Positions 18,225 to 30,551 of a DNA stretch of 64,000 nt are shown piece after piece. A model generated the notes under the pieces. That model saw nothing but the letters and a program-made list of their open reading frames with translations, was not told where the DNA came from and ran no database searches. The position numbers and the translations under genes were made by a program. Source of the DNA: Mycolicibacterium holsaticum DSM 44478 = JCM 12374 (GTDB taxonomy: Bacteria; Actinomycetota; Actinomycetes; Mycobacteriales; Mycobacteriaceae); the NCBI RefSeq assembly GCF_019645835.1, contig NZ_CP080998.1, positions 5,022,001 through 5,086,000 of the forward strand, given 5' to 3'. Position 1 is the stretch's first letter, and each line of letters opens with the position of its first letter.

Positions 18225-19508
18225 ATGGCTCAGCATCGAGTGAAAAAGCGCGGATCGTTGTTCGGCGCGTTGGCCGTCTCCACCGCCATTGCGACCGGTG
18301 CCGTCAATGGAGCCCCGGCCGCTAACGCGACGTGCTTCTCCGCCTTCGGGCTGAACAACGGCAACGGTTGTTCGAGCAACATCACGACAATCGCTATCGC
18401 GATCGGCCCCGGTGCCACTGCGAACGCCTCGTTGGGATTCTTCAGCACCGCGGTGGCGATCGGCTCCGGCGCCAACGCCACGGCTGCTCTGAGCGCCTTC
18501 ACCGCCGCAACCGCGTTCGGCGACAATGCGACTGCCGCGGCAATGTTCTCCCTTTTCGGGATCGTCACCCAGGTGGGGCCGGGTACCGCGTCTTCGATTG
18601 GCGGACCCAACATCATCATCAGTGCCTCCCCGATGGGGAACGCGCCCGCTAATGCTGGCGCCTCAGGCGCGGGCAATCTCGTCTTGCAATTGGGTCCGGG
18701 CACCGCCTCAGCGATCGGTGTTGGCAATGCCGCGCTCGGTATTTCCCCTTGGGGCAACGGCACTCAAACCACTGTCGCCGGCTTCTTTGGCACTGCCGCT
18801 ATCAACCTTTACAGCAACGCCTACGCCGCAGCACAAGGTTTCCTCGCGCTGGCGGTGAACGTCCTGGATTACACGCTGTGGCCATTCCAACCGCTGGTCC
18901 AAGCGCTCGAATGGATTGCCAACGGGCTCAAGAACCTGCTGCAGGCTATCGGGGTCCTTCCGGCGCCGGCGCCCGAACCGGAGCCAGGGCCAGAGCCAGA
19001 GCCAGAAGCCGCGCTGATGGCGGCCGACACCGCGGGCGCCGAAGAACAGCCTGGCTTCGTTGCCGCGCTCAAGATGGCAACAGAATCAACTGATGAAACC
19101 TCTGAAACCGGAACGGCCGAAGGCGAAGAGCAACCCGGTGAAGGCGAGGTGACCGACGAGATTCCCACCGAAGCCGAGGTGACCGACGAGATCCTCGCCG
19201 ACGCGGAACTAACCCCCGAGACGCCCGCCGAAGACGCCACAATCGGTACCGACGTGGATGACGAGGCGGAGGTGGACGCGGACGTCGACGAAGAAGTCAG
19301 CACGGATGTCGACGCGGAGACAGACGATGAGACCGACACCGACACCGACCCGGTGACGGGCGAAAACGACCCCGCGGCAGTCAAGAACGATGACGATGGA
19401 CCGGACGACACGTCGACCGCAACCACGACGACGTCGAGCACCACCGGCACCAAGGCAGACAGCAATGACTCAAACGTTTCCCGTGACACCGAAAAGGCGA
19501 CCGCATAG
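18225..19508 (+). CDS. exported protein with YadA-head-like repeats and acidic tail
   Basis: 427-residue exported protein of unknown function. ATG 18225 is preceded by AGGAAC and begins a basic n-region, a hydrophobic core and a signal cleavage site after ANA (near residue 36). The mature part (about 50-205) is rich in loose 14-18-residue repeats such as IAIAIGPGATANASL, TAVAIGSGANATAAL and SAIGVGNAALG, whose AIGxGAxA core resembles the head repeats of YadA-type trimeric autotransporters. A more hydrophobic helical segment (about 200-255) follows, then an EPEPGPEPEPE linker and a tail of about 160 residues very rich in E, D and T. It lies between mmpL4b and rmlA. I infer a cell-envelope or surface protein linked to lipid export or assembly; no enzyme motif is visible. 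Confidence 0.72.
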   Translation: MAQHRVKKRGSLFGALAVSTAIATGAVNGAPAANATCFSAFGLNNGNGCSSNITTIAIAIGPGATANASLGFFSTAVAIGSGANATAALSAFTAATAFGDNATAAAMFSLFGIVTQVGPGTASSIGGPNIIISASPMGNAPANAGASGAGNLVLQLGPGTASAIGVGNAALGISPWGNGTQTTVAGFFGTAAINLYSNAYAAAQGFLALAVNVLDYTLWPFQPLVQALEWIANGLKNLLQAIGVLPAPAPEPEPGPEPEPEAALMAADTAGAEEQPGFVAALKMATESTDETSETGTAEGEEQPGEGEVTDEIPTEAEVTDEILADAELTPETPAEDATIGTDVDDEAEVDADVDEEVSTDVDAETDDETDTDTDPVTGENDPAAVKNDDDGPDDTSTATTTTSSTTGTKADSNDSNVSRDTEKATA

Positions 19509-19619
19509 TCGGCGCTGCCGGTGGTCAACTGAGCGGACAATGACTACGACCGCGCGCGGCGCGCTTGGTTCTCTACGCGCGGCTCCACTTTCGGGCGGCG
19601 TCTATCTACCGGCGGTGCC

Positions 19620-22947
<3,328 letters not shown>

Positions 22948-23109
22948 CGCCGCGGTGCCGGAAACGCTTCGCACTCGACACTGCGTCGGTTGCGAAAGCG
23001 TGCAGATCACAAAGTCACGCGGAAAGCTTCAACTAGCAAATAGCTGAGACCGTCAATAAAGACTCGAAACCATAGGCTGCGGACGCAGGTAGCCGGTAGA
23101 GTGTCGCGG

Positions 23110-25125
23110 ATGGCCGCCAGACACTCTGTGGCAAAGGGTGCCAAGAGTAGAGCAAAACGTCGCGCTGGTCGCCACCGTGAGCAGCAACGTCAGAGTGAAG
23201 TCGCGCTCTGGCTCGGCACAGGAGCGATCGCCGTCGGGGTATGCGCCGGGATGGCCGCCGGCGCCGGAGTCGCGCACGCCGACACCCCAAGCAACGATTC
23301 CCCGTCGGCCAGCAACAGCAAATCTGACGGACAGAGCACCGCAGATCGCGACACCACAGACAGCCGTGACACTACCGGCGTGACGCGTAACGCCGTCGGC
23401 GCCGCAGGTTTCGACGACTCCACCATTGACGATGCCGACAGCAGCTTGGACCCCACCGACGCGGACGACGTTGCAGCCCAAGACGACGAGGACATCGCCG
23501 AGGAAGAACCGGTAGACGAGGACCTCGAAGAAGAGGAACCGCTAGAAGACCTAGAGGACGAAGCACCCGCAGACGACGACCCGGTAGACGAAGAACCACC
23601 CGCAGACGACGACCCGGTAGACGAAGAACCACCCTCAGACGACGACCCGGTTGAGGGCGAAGTACCCCCTGACGAAGTCGTCATCGCCGACGACGACGCA
23701 ACAGAGCCTTCAGCAGAGGACGGGTCCGCACCCGAAGTCGCCACGAAAGAGGACGACCCTCCCGAGGAGACCGTCTCGCCGAGCACCTCGGAACCGACGA
23801 CCACTACCGTCGATTTGGCCACTCTCAGCGAGAAATGGCTTTCTCCGTATGGGGTCTCACTCACCCCGTCGGTGGGTGAAAAGCTGGTTGCCGCAGCAGA
23901 CGACTCGGGCGGCTTGATCGGGGCGGCCGCCGAGATCACCCCGATGGCCGGCGAATTCGACTTCCTCCTCACCTTCCCTACCGTGGCCGCTTCGCTCCTC
24001 GCCCAGTTCCAGGCCGTGGTGGCGCCGATAACCATCCTCGATATCCCGATCTACCTGAGTCTTGAGGAAGTCGCCACCGCGTGGTTCACGAACGAATGGC
24101 GAGGGCGGCAGATCATCGGTCACGGTGCCGACGGGACCGCGGACAGCCCGGACGGCAAGCCCGGCGGTTGGTTGTTCGGCAATGGGGGCGACGGCTACTC
24201 TCCGCCCGCCGGCTCCGGTGAGAACGGCGGCAACGGTGGCGCCGCGGGGTTCATCGGCAACGGCGGCAACGGAGGCGACGGGGCGTCCGGCGGCACCCTC
24301 TTAGGTTTGGGCGTCAACGGTAGCTCCGGCGGCCACGGCGGCAATGGCGGCCACGCGTTCTTAATCGGCAAGGGCGGCAACGGCGGACGCGGCGGCGACG
24401 GTGGCGAGGGAGCGCTCACCCGCGGGAATGGCGGTCGGGGCGGTGACGGCGGTAACGGCGGGTTCCTCAGCGGTGACGGCGGCAACGGCGGTCGGGGCGG
24501 CGACGGCGATAACGGCGGCAACGGCGGCAACGGCGGTCAGGTTCTCAGCCTCAATTTGGGTTACCGACTCGTCCTCTGGGTCCCAGGACTCCTGGTGCCC
24601 GGATCCATCACGGGCGGCACCGGTGGAGATGGCGGCAACGGTCTGAACCCGCTGACGGGCACAGGCGGAACAGGCGGCGACGGCGGCATCGCGATCAACA
24701 TCGAGTACGACCCCATAAGCACCGTTATCAACGTTCTCGCATATCTTCTGGGCACCTCCGGCGACCCCGCTCGGGCCATCGGTGGCGCAGGCGGCAACGG
24801 CGGCGACGGAACCGCCTTCGGCGGCAGCGGCGGCAAAGGTGGCGATGCGTACAACCTGCTGCACCCAGACGTGACAGATATTCCGGGGGCAGCCATCGGC
24901 GGCAACGGTGGTGTGGGTGGCGACACCTCGAATCTCCTCGGCGTACCCGGCTTTGGCGGGGCTGGCGGCGACGCCAGAGCTTTCGGGCCCCGCACCGCCG
25001 GGCAGGGTGGCATCGGCGGGAACGGGGGAAGCATCCTCACCGACGGCGGCGACGGCCAAGCAACGGAACCGCCCATCCTCCTCCTCACCCTGATCGACAT
25101 CCTTGACTTCCTCTTCACGTTGTAG
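23110..25125 (+). CDS. PGRS-repeat protein with Sec-type signal instead of PE domain
   Basis: 671-residue exported protein. ATG 23110 is preferred; GTG 23101 is in frame. A long Arg/Lys-rich n-region is followed by a hydrophobic stretch and a likely cleavage site GVAHAD near residue 58. Then comes an acidic, Pro-rich tract (about 95-235) with three 11-residue [11 protein letters not shown] repeats, and a segment of about 100 residues (240-345) with some hydrophobic helices. The final 330 residues are GGN/GGD/GGA-rich PGRS repeats, such as GGNGGDGG and [14 protein letters not shown] domains normally follow a PE domain and leave by ESX-5; here no PE domain is present. The role is unknown, presumably surface-exposed. 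It lies 160 bp after rmlCD and ends the glycolipid island. Confidence 0.82.
   Translation: MAARHSVAKGAKSRAKRRAGRHREQQRQSEVALWLGTGAIAVGVCAGMAAGAGVAHADTPSNDSPSASNSKSDGQSTADRDTTDSRDTTGVTRNAVGAAGFDDSTIDDADSSLDPTDADDVAAQDDEDIAEEEPVDEDLEEEEPLEDLEDEAPADDDPVDEEPPADDDPVDEEPPSDDDPVEGEVPPDEVVIADDDATEPSAEDGSAPEVATKEDDPPEETVSPSTSEPTTTTVDLATLSEKWLSPYGVSLTPSVGEKLVAAADDSGGLIGAAAEITPMAGEFDFLLTFPTVAASLLAQFQAVVAPITILDIPIYLSLEEVATAWFTNEWRGRQIIGHGADGTADSPDGKPGGWLFGNGGDGYSPPAGSGENGGNGGAAGFIGNGGNGGDGASGGTLLGLGVNGSSGGHGGNGGHAFLIGKGGNGGRGGDGGEGALTRGNGGRGGDGGNGGFLSGDGGNGGRGGDGDNGGNGGNGGQVLSLNLGYRLVLWVPGLLVPGSITGGTGGDGGNGLNPLTGTGGTGGDGGIAINIEYDPISTVINVLAYLLGTSGDPARAIGGAGGNGGDGTAFGGSGGKGGDAYNLLHPDVTDIPGAAIGGNGGVGGDTSNLLGVPGFGGAGGDARAFGPRTAGQGGIGGNGGSILTDGGDGQATEPPILLLTLIDILDFLFTL
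23566..23664. repeat. 33-bp tandem repeats in the PGRS-protein gene
   Basis: Three consecutive 33-base units starting at 23566, 23599 and 23632 encode the 11-residue unit [11 protein letters not shown] (third copy S for A, and diverging after VE). The first two are almost identical at the DNA level. In-frame expansion or contraction is possible. Confidence 0.85.
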
Positions 25126-25550
25126 CGGTCCGATCCAGGCACGTGACTGCGGGCAGCGGCATGCGATCCGGGCGCTACTTGGTAACTGGAACCGATCGTA
25201 AAAAGCCAGAATTTAGGTAGCTCTGTCCGGCGCATCCCGGGAAACCGCGCGGTTATTACGCTGGATCCCGAGTATTTCGGGGCGGATGCGGTCGATTGGC
25301 ACTCCAGCTACCGAGCGTGCTCAGTCAACGCCCCAGGGTCCAAGAGATCAACATTTACATCAAGGTGTGCCGTCATAGTTGCTGTGACTCAGGCTATTTG
25401 GTGACTAAAGTGGCCACGCGGAGAGGCGATCCCCCGTGGCCAAGCCGGAACGCGGCGCGCTAGACGACATCAACCGAAATAACGCAGGCGATAATTAGGG
25501 TAATTGCATAACGCCGTTCCGTTTCGCACAATTGTGGGTATCGAACCGTC
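25126..25550. other. 425-bp intergenic stretch between PGRS gene and small ORF
   Basis: No gene with credible coding character is seen in this stretch. It contains one clear inverted repeat (25411-25442) and an AT-richer part near 25470-25520. It marks the boundary between the glycolipid island and the region syntenic with the M. tuberculosis hspR-dnaK neighbourhood. Confidence 0.5.
25411..25442. repeat. inverted repeat TGGCCACG / CGTGGCCA
   Basis: Two perfect 8-base arms (25411-25418 and 25435-25442) separated by 16 bases can form a hairpin or a spaced operator. No T-run follows, and it lies about 290 bp after the PGRS stop, so a terminator role is weak. It is about 110-140 bp before the small ORF. 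Confidence 0.4.
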
Positions 25551-25775
25551 ATGTCACGCGATGTGGGAGCAATGAACAGGACCGACTTCGAGGTTGCTGT
25601 GGGTGCGGCGGCGCAGGAGGCGGTCTGGAAAACCCCACATCCGTTCACTCATCAGCTGGCCGACGATGACCCCCGCCGGGAGAAGTACCTGCGCGAGTAC
25701 CAATCCTCGGTGGGTCGGCAGGTGCTTGAAGCCATTGCCCGGTTAACCAACGGCAACGCGTGCCGCAGGCATTGA
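25551..25775 (+). CDS. small hypothetical protein
   Basis: Open frame of 74 codons from ATG 25551, or 67 from ATG 25572. The codons have the G/C-rich third positions of real mycobacterial genes, and the product is hydrophilic and charged, with a segment HPFTHQLADDDPRREKYLREYQ. No signal peptide, membrane segment or known motif is seen. It ends 11 bases from the convergent hspR stop. I do not recognise it. It may be a real small conserved protein; evidence is only codon use and frame integrity. Confidence 0.5.
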   Translation: MSRDVGAMNRTDFEVAVGAAAQEAVWKTPHPFTHQLADDDPRREKYLREYQSSVGRQVLEAIARLTNGNACRRH

Positions 25776-25786
25776 CACTCCCGCCC

Positions 25787-26155
25787 CTAACGCTGGTTGC
25801 GCGGCTGCCACACCACCAGCGCGGTGCTCTTGGCCCTGGGCTGCGCCCGTAGATCATCGATCTCGCGGGTCAACTCCTTGATCCGGGCCTGCAGCGCCTC
25901 GACCTGGTTGGTCAGCTCGATGATGCGTTTGATCCCCGCAAGGTTGACACCCTCGTCCTGCGACAGCCGCTGCACTTCCCGCAGCAGATCAACGTCATGC
26001 TGGGAGTAACGCCTGCCGCCGCCGGCGGTCCGCTGCGGACGCACCAGGCCCAGCCGGTCATAGGTGCGCAGCGTCTGCGCGTGCATACCCGCCAACTCGG
26101 CCGCGACCGAGATCAGGAACGTGCGGGCTTGGCTGCTGGAACGCTTCGCCGCCAT
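25787..26155 (-). CDS. hspR: HspR, MerR-type heat-shock repressor
   Basis: 122-residue MerR-family repressor of the heat-shock operon. Start ATG 26155 overlaps the dnaJ stop (ATGA); an upstream in-frame start would lie inside dnaJ. The N-terminal winged-helix DNA-binding domain shows VAAELAGMHAQTLRTYDRLGL and GGGRRYSQHDVDLLREVQRL (about 16-65), followed by a coiled-coil helix and the HspR-typical C-terminus RAKSTALVVW. HspR binds HAIR inverted repeats together with DnaK as co-repressor and shuts off dnaK-grpE-dnaJ-hspR until heat or unfolded proteins titrate DnaK. Two HAIR sites are present upstream of dnaK in this window, closing the feedback loop. Confidence 0.95.
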   Translation of the reverse strand: MAAKRSSSQARTFLISVAAELAGMHAQTLRTYDRLGLVRPQRTAGGGRRYSQHDVDLLREVQRLSQDEGVNLAGIKRIIELTNQVEALQARIKELTREIDDLRAQPRAKSTALVVWQPRNQR

Positions 26156-27333
26156 CACGCACCTGCCCATCCCGCCCGCGGGTCAAAGCCGCTGGCGCGC
26201 TCGGCCTTTGCGTACGCCTCCAACGCCTCGACGGCCTCACCTTCAAGGTTCGGCGGCACCGCCACCTTGACGGTGACGAGCAGGTCGCCGTGGCCACCCG
26301 ACCGCTTCGGCACCCCGCGTCCACGCACCCGAAGGATGCGCCCGTCGGAGGTCCCCTTGGGCACCCGCACCCCGACCTTGCCTTCCAATGTCGGCACGGA
26401 AAGTGTTGTGCCCAGCGCCAACTCGTGGAAGCTCACCGGAACGGTGACGGTCAGGTCATCGCCCTTGCGGCCGAACACCTTGTCCGGGCGCACATGCACG
26501 GTCACATACAGGTCGCCCGACGGTGCGCCGCGCAGCCCCGCTTCACCCTGTCCGGCCAACCGGATCCGCTGGCCGTCTTCGACGCCCGGCGGGATCCGCA
26601 CGTTGATCGTGCGGGTGCGGGTGGTGACGCCGGTGCCCTTGCACTCCTGGCACGGGTGCTCGATGATCGAGCCGCTGCCCCGGCATTCGGTACACGGTTC
26701 GGAGAACCCGAACGCGCCCTGGTTGCGGCTGATCACACCGGAGCCGTTGCAGTTCGGGCAGACTTTCGGGCTGGTGCCCGGACGCGCGCCGCTGCCATGG
26801 CAATTCGTGCACGGCGCGGGGCTGGTGAGGCGCAACGGCATCGCGACGCCCTTGGTGGCCTCGAGAAACGACAGCTCCGTCTCGGTCTCCAGGTCGTTGC
26901 CGCGCCGCGGCCGGCTCGGCCGGGCCTGTTGGGCTCCGCGTCCGAACAGCCCGCCGAACAGGTCGCCGATGTTCGCGCCACCGGTCTGGCCGGCAGCATC
27001 GAACAGATCGTTCAGGTTGAACTCGACGCCGTCGGAGTTATATCCACCGAACCCGCCCCCGCCGCCACCGAACCTGCCACGACCGAATCCACCGTTGGCG
27101 AAAAGCCGTCGGGTCTCGTCGTATTCCTTCCGCTTGGCCGGATCCGTCAACACTTCCTTGGCTTCGGAGACGGCCTTGTACCGGTCCTCGGCCGCGGTGT
27201 TGCCCGGGTTGCGGTCGGGATGGTTCTCGGCGAGCAGCTTGCGCGCCGCCCGCTTGATCTCCTGTTCGCTGGCGTCGGAGGAGACGCCGAGCTCGGAGTA
27301 GAAGTCCTTCTCGACCCATTCACGCTGGGCCAT
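26155..27333 (-). CDS. dnaJ: chaperone DnaJ
   Basis: 392-residue Hsp40 co-chaperone that stimulates DnaK ATPase and presents substrates. Domains in order: J-domain (about 10-75) with the HPD motif in [11 protein letters not shown], a Gly/Phe-rich linker ([18 protein letters not shown]), a zinc domain with four CxxCxGxG repeats ([32 protein letters not shown]; about 165-235) and the C-terminal substrate-binding and dimerisation domain. It is third in the dnaK operon, 35 bases after grpE, and its stop overlaps hspR. This is the DnaJ1 (Rv0352) position. Confidence 0.97.
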   Translation of the reverse strand: MAQREWVEKDFYSELGVSSDASEQEIKRAARKLLAENHPDRNPGNTAAEDRYKAVSEAKEVLTDPAKRKEYDETRRLFANGGFGRGRFGGGGGGFGGYNSDGVEFNLNDLFDAAGQTGGANIGDLFGGLFGRGAQQARPSRPRRGNDLETETELSFLEATKGVAMPLRLTSPAPCTNCHGSGARPGTSPKVCPNCNGSGVISRNQGAFGFSEPCTECRGSGSIIEHPCQECKGTGVTTRTRTINVRIPPGVEDGQRIRLAGQGEAGLRGAPSGDLYVTVHVRPDKVFGRKGDDLTVTVPVSFHELALGTTLSVPTLEGKVGVRVPKGTSDGRILRVRGRGVPKRSGGHGDLLVTVKVAVPPNLEGEAVEALEAYAKAERASGFDPRAGWAGA

Positions 27334-27368
27334 ATCGCGTCACCTCCTCACCATTTGCCTAGTCGTTA

Positions 27369-27971
27369 TTAGGATTCTGCGGCTTCCTCGGTCGATTCGT
27401 CGCCGTTATCCGACGTGTCGGCCGAATCGGGCACCGTGTCGACGACACCCACCATGGCGTGCCGCAACACGAAATCGCCCACCTTGTAGCCGCGGCGCAT
27501 CACAGTTCCCACGACGGGATGTGTGCCGTCGCCCTCATGCTGGACGGCCTCGTGCAGCTCGGGGTCGAAGTCCTCGCCCTCGTCACCGAATGCCGAAAGG
27601 CCAAGGCCGTCAAGGATGCTGGTCAGCTTGTCAGCGACCGCCTTGAACGGGCCGGACTCCAGATCACCGTGGCTGCGCGCCCGGTCCAGGTCGTCGAGCA
27701 CCGGCAACAACTCGGTGAGGACGGTGGCCTTGGACCGCTCAGCGATGACCGTTTGGTCACGCAACGTGCGCTTCCGGTAGTTGTCGTACTCGGCCTTGAC
27801 GCGCTGCAGAGTTGACTTCAGCTCGGTGACTTCCTCCGACGAACCCCCGGCTTCCGGCGCCGGCCCGCTGCGGGCCGGCCCGGTCGCCTGTTCACGGACT
27901 TCGCCAGTGTCGGGGTCGATACGCCGCTTGTCGGTGACGGTCACCGGCTCGTGCGAATCGTTCTGGCTCAC
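27369..27971 (-). CDS. grpE: nucleotide exchange factor GrpE
   Basis: 200-residue GrpE homologue that releases ADP from DnaK. The N-terminal part is charged and disordered, then a long helix ([23 protein letters not shown], about 53-75) leads into the GrpE core with [16 protein letters not shown] and the C-terminal beta-domain ending [26 protein letters not shown]. The GTG start overlaps the dnaK stop by four bases (GTGA), so the genes are translationally coupled. Confidence 0.97.
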   Translation of the reverse strand: MSQNDSHEPVTVTDKRRIDPDTGEVREQATGPARSGPAPEAGGSSEEVTELKSTLQRVKAEYDNYRKRTLRDQTVIAERSKATVLTELLPVLDDLDRARSHGDLESGPFKAVADKLTSILDGLGLSAFGDEGEDFDPELHEAVQHEGDGTHPVVGTVMRRGYKVGDFVLRHAMVGVVDTVPDSADTSDNGDESTEEAAES

Positions 27972-29842
27972 TTGTTCTCCTGATCATCGTCGACAACCTC
28001 GGCGTCCACTACGTCATCGGCGGACGAACCCGCGGCGCCACCGTCGGCGGCACCGCCGCCTGCGGCCTGTTCGGCCTGGGTCGCCTCGTAGATCGCCTGG
28101 CCGAGTGCCTGGCTTTCGACGCCGAGCTTTTCCATCGCGGACTTGATCGCGGCGATATCGGTGCCTTCCAGCGCCTTCTTCGCGTCGGCGATCGCGCCGT
28201 CGACCTTGCTCAAGGTTTCCTCGGGGACCGCCGATCCACCTCCCGACTCGCGAGCTTCACGCTGTTCAGCGACGAACTTCTCCGTCTGGTACACCAGCGA
28301 CTCGGCCTGGTTGCGAACGTCGGCCTCCTCACGCCGCTGACGGTCCTCCTCGGCGTGCGCTTCGGCATCCTTGACCATCCGGTCGATCTCCTCCTTGGAG
28401 ATGCCCGACCCCTCCTGGATGCGGATGGTGTTCTCCTTGCCGGTGCCCTTGTCCTTGGCGGTGACGTGCACGATGCCGTTGGCGTCGATGTCGAACGTCA
28501 CCTCGATCTGGGGCACGCCGCGCGGAGCGGGCGGGATACCGGTCAACTCGAAGCTGCCGAGCAGCTTGTTGTGCGCGGCGATCTCACGCTCACCCTGATA
28601 CACCTGGATCTGCACCGACGGCTGGTTGTCGTCGGCGGTGGTGAACGTCTCCGACCGCTTGGTCGGGATCGTGGTGTTGCGCTCGATCAGCTTGGTCATC
28701 ACGCCACCCTTGGTTTCAATACCAAGTGAGAGCGGCGTAACATCCAGCAGCAGAACGTCTTTCACCTCACCCTTGAGCACACCGGCCTGCAGTGCAGCAC
28801 CCACCGCGACAACCTCGTCGGGGTTGACGCCCTTGTTGGGCTCTTTACCGCCGGTCATCTCCTTGACCAGATCCGAGACCGCGGGCATCCGGGTCGAACC
28901 GCCGACCAGCACGACGTGGTCGATGTCGGACACCGAGATGCCGGCGTCCTTGATCACCGACTGGAACGGCTTGCGGGCCCGGTCCAGCAGATCCTGGGTG
29001 ATGCGCTGGAACTCGGCGCGGCTGAGCTGTTCGTCGAGGAACAGCGGGTTCTTGTCCGCGTCAACGGTGATGTAGGGCAGGTTGATCGACGTCTGCTGGC
29101 TTGAGCTCAGCTCGATCTTGGCCTTCTCCGCGGCCTCCCGCAGCCGTTGCATCGCCATCTTGTCCTTGGTCAGGTCGATGCCGGAGGTGCCCTTGAACTT
29201 CTCGACGAGCCATTCGACGATGCGGTCGTCCCAGTCGTCGCCACCGAGGTGGTTGTCGCCGCTGGTGGCGCGTACCTCGACGACGCCCTCGCCGATTTCC
29301 AGCAGCGAAACGTCGAAGGTGCCGCCACCGAGGTCGAAGACCAGGATGGTCTGCTCACTCTGCCCCTTGTCCAGCCCGTAGGCCAGCGCCGCGGCGGTGG
29401 GCTCGTTGACGATGCGCAAGACGTTGAGGCCGGCGATCTGGCCGGCGTCCTTGGTGGCTTGACGCTGGGCGTCGTTGAAGTAGGCGGGAACGGTGATCAC
29501 CGCGTCGGTGATGTCCTCGCCGAGGTAGGCCTCGGCGTCGCGCTTGAGCTTCATCAGCACACGCGCGCTGATCTCCGGGGCGGTGTAGTGCTTGCCGTCG
29601 ATCTCGACGGACCAGTCGGAGCCCATATGGCGCTTAACCGACCTGATGGTCCGGTCGACGTTGGTCACCGCCTGGTTCTTGGCGGGCTGGCCGACCAGCA
29701 CCTCGCCGTTGCGAGCGAACGCGACGACGGACGGCGTGGTGCGGGAGCCCTCGGAGTTCGCGACGACGACGGGGTCGCCACCCTCCAGTACCGCCACGAC
29801 GGAGTTGGTGGTCCCGAGGTCGATTCCGACCGCACGAGCCAT
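27968..29842 (-). CDS. dnaK: chaperone DnaK (Hsp70)
   Basis: 624-residue Hsp70. ATG 29842 is preceded by AGGAGG and gives the standard N-terminus [15 protein letters not shown] with phosphate loop 1. The ATPase domain also shows [26 protein letters not shown] and VGGSTRMP; the substrate-binding domain begins after [14 protein letters not shown]; the tail ends in an acidic [12 protein letters not shown]. It is first in the operon dnaK-grpE-dnaJ-hspR. Two HAIR inverted repeats upstream point to HspR repression. Confidence 0.98.
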   Translation of the reverse strand: MARAVGIDLGTTNSVVAVLEGGDPVVVANSEGSRTTPSVVAFARNGEVLVGQPAKNQAVTNVDRTIRSVKRHMGSDWSVEIDGKHYTAPEISARVLMKLKRDAEAYLGEDITDAVITVPAYFNDAQRQATKDAGQIAGLNVLRIVNEPTAAALAYGLDKGQSEQTILVFDLGGGTFDVSLLEIGEGVVEVRATSGDNHLGGDDWDDRIVEWLVEKFKGTSGIDLTKDKMAMQRLREAAEKAKIELSSSQQTSINLPYITVDADKNPLFLDEQLSRAEFQRITQDLLDRARKPFQSVIKDAGISVSDIDHVVLVGGSTRMPAVSDLVKEMTGGKEPNKGVNPDEVVAVGAALQAGVLKGEVKDVLLLDVTPLSLGIETKGGVMTKLIERNTTIPTKRSETFTTADDNQPSVQIQVYQGEREIAAHNKLLGSFELTGIPPAPRGVPQIEVTFDIDANGIVHVTAKDKGTGKENTIRIQEGSGISKEEIDRMVKDAEAHAEEDRQRREEADVRNQAESLVYQTEKFVAEQREARESGGGSAVPEETLSKVDGAIADAKKALEGTDIAAIKSAMEKLGVESQALGQAIYEATQAEQAAGGGAADGGAAGSSADDVVDAEVVDDDQENK

Positions 29843-29874
29843 AGCTTTGCCTCCTGAAATAGTCCTACTAGGTG

Positions 29875-29895
29875 TGTGAGTGCACCGCACTCAAG
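29875..29895 (-). promoter_or_regulatory. HAIR element (HspR operator), proximal, imperfect
   Basis: Read on the minus strand the site is CTTGAGT-N7-ACTCACA, against the HspR-associated inverted repeat consensus CTTGAGT-N7-ACTCAAG: the first arm is perfect and the second matches 5 of 7. It lies 33-53 bases upstream of the dnaK ATG. Confidence 0.75.
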
Positions 29896-29929
29896 ACTGC
29901 TCCGACGAATCCTATCCTGTCAAACCAGA

Positions 29930-29950
29930 CTTGAGCCTAAGCCACTCAAG
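29930..29950. promoter_or_regulatory. HAIR element (HspR operator), distal
   Basis: CTTGAGC-N7-ACTCAAG on the plus strand, 13 of 14 arm positions matching the HAIR consensus. It is 88 bases upstream of the dnaK start; centre-to-centre spacing from the proximal site is 55 bases, about five helical turns, which suits cooperative HspR binding. Confidence 0.88.
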
Positions 29951-30060
29951 TATCGAAAGGGTCAACGGCGGCCCGCGCCGGTTTGTTCCCCGGGGGTCCC
30001 AAAAGGTCCGGCTGGCCAGCAGAAGGGCGTATTTCCTGGGCGTTTCCCTAGCATTGAGGA

Positions 30061-30537
30061 ATGTGCCAATACTGCGGGTGCCGGGACATGCCGCTGATCC
30101 GTGACTACATCAGCGAGCACGCCCACGTGCTCAACCTCGGCGGCGAGGCAGTCCGCGCGATCAACCGCGGCGACCTGCCGACCGCGCGGGACCGACTGGC
30201 CGCCATGGCGGAGGAACTGCGATCACACTTCCGCGGTGAGGAGACCGGTCTGTTTGCGGTCATGATGTCCACCGACGACCTGTTCGCACAGCACATCGAA
30301 CCCCTTGTCCGCGAGCACCGCGAACTCGAGGCGCTGCTGGCCACGGTCGACATCGCCGGCGCCGAGGGCCAGCAGGCCATCCGCGACGCGGTGGAACACC
30401 TCTTCGAGCACACCAGGAAAGAAGAGGACGGGCTTTTCCCGGCGGCGCTGACATCGCTGGACGGTGACCAGTGGGATGCCGCGATCCAGGCGTGGCACGA
30501 CGCCCACCCGGGGCGGGAAATGGTGCGCTGGGCCTGA
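30061..30537 (+). CDS. hemerythrin-like HHE protein with N-terminal Cys motif
   Basis: 158-residue protein starting at ATG 30061. The di-iron hemerythrin/HHE ligands are visible as EHAHVL (about 19-24), HFRGEETGLF (about 55-64), the central EH in VREHRELE and HTRKEEDGLF near 120. Such proteins bind O2 or NO or sense iron and redox state. The first seven residues contain CQYCGC, a compact three-cysteine motif that is not part of the HHE core and could bind iron or zinc or act as a redox switch. It starts about 110 bp beyond the distal HAIR site of dnaK, on the opposite strand, and ends 14 bases from ectD, which is convergent. Function inferred from family only. Confidence 0.85.
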   Translation: MCQYCGCRDMPLIRDYISEHAHVLNLGGEAVRAINRGDLPTARDRLAAMAEELRSHFRGEETGLFAVMMSTDDLFAQHIEPLVREHRELEALLATVDIAGAEGQQAIRDAVEHLFEHTRKEEDGLFPAALTSLDGDQWDAAIQAWHDAHPGREMVRWA

Positions 30538-30551
30538 CGAAACGCCGGGGG

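Noticed and set aside
24150..25080. GGCGGCAACGGCGG repeats as a possible CRISPR or tandem array
   Set aside because: These are irregular codon repeats of the PGRS domain, with no constant repeat length or unique spacers.
29918..29923. TTGACA on the minus strand as the dnaK -35 box
   Set aside because: No convincing -10 hexamer follows at 16-18 bases, so I did not annotate a promoter.
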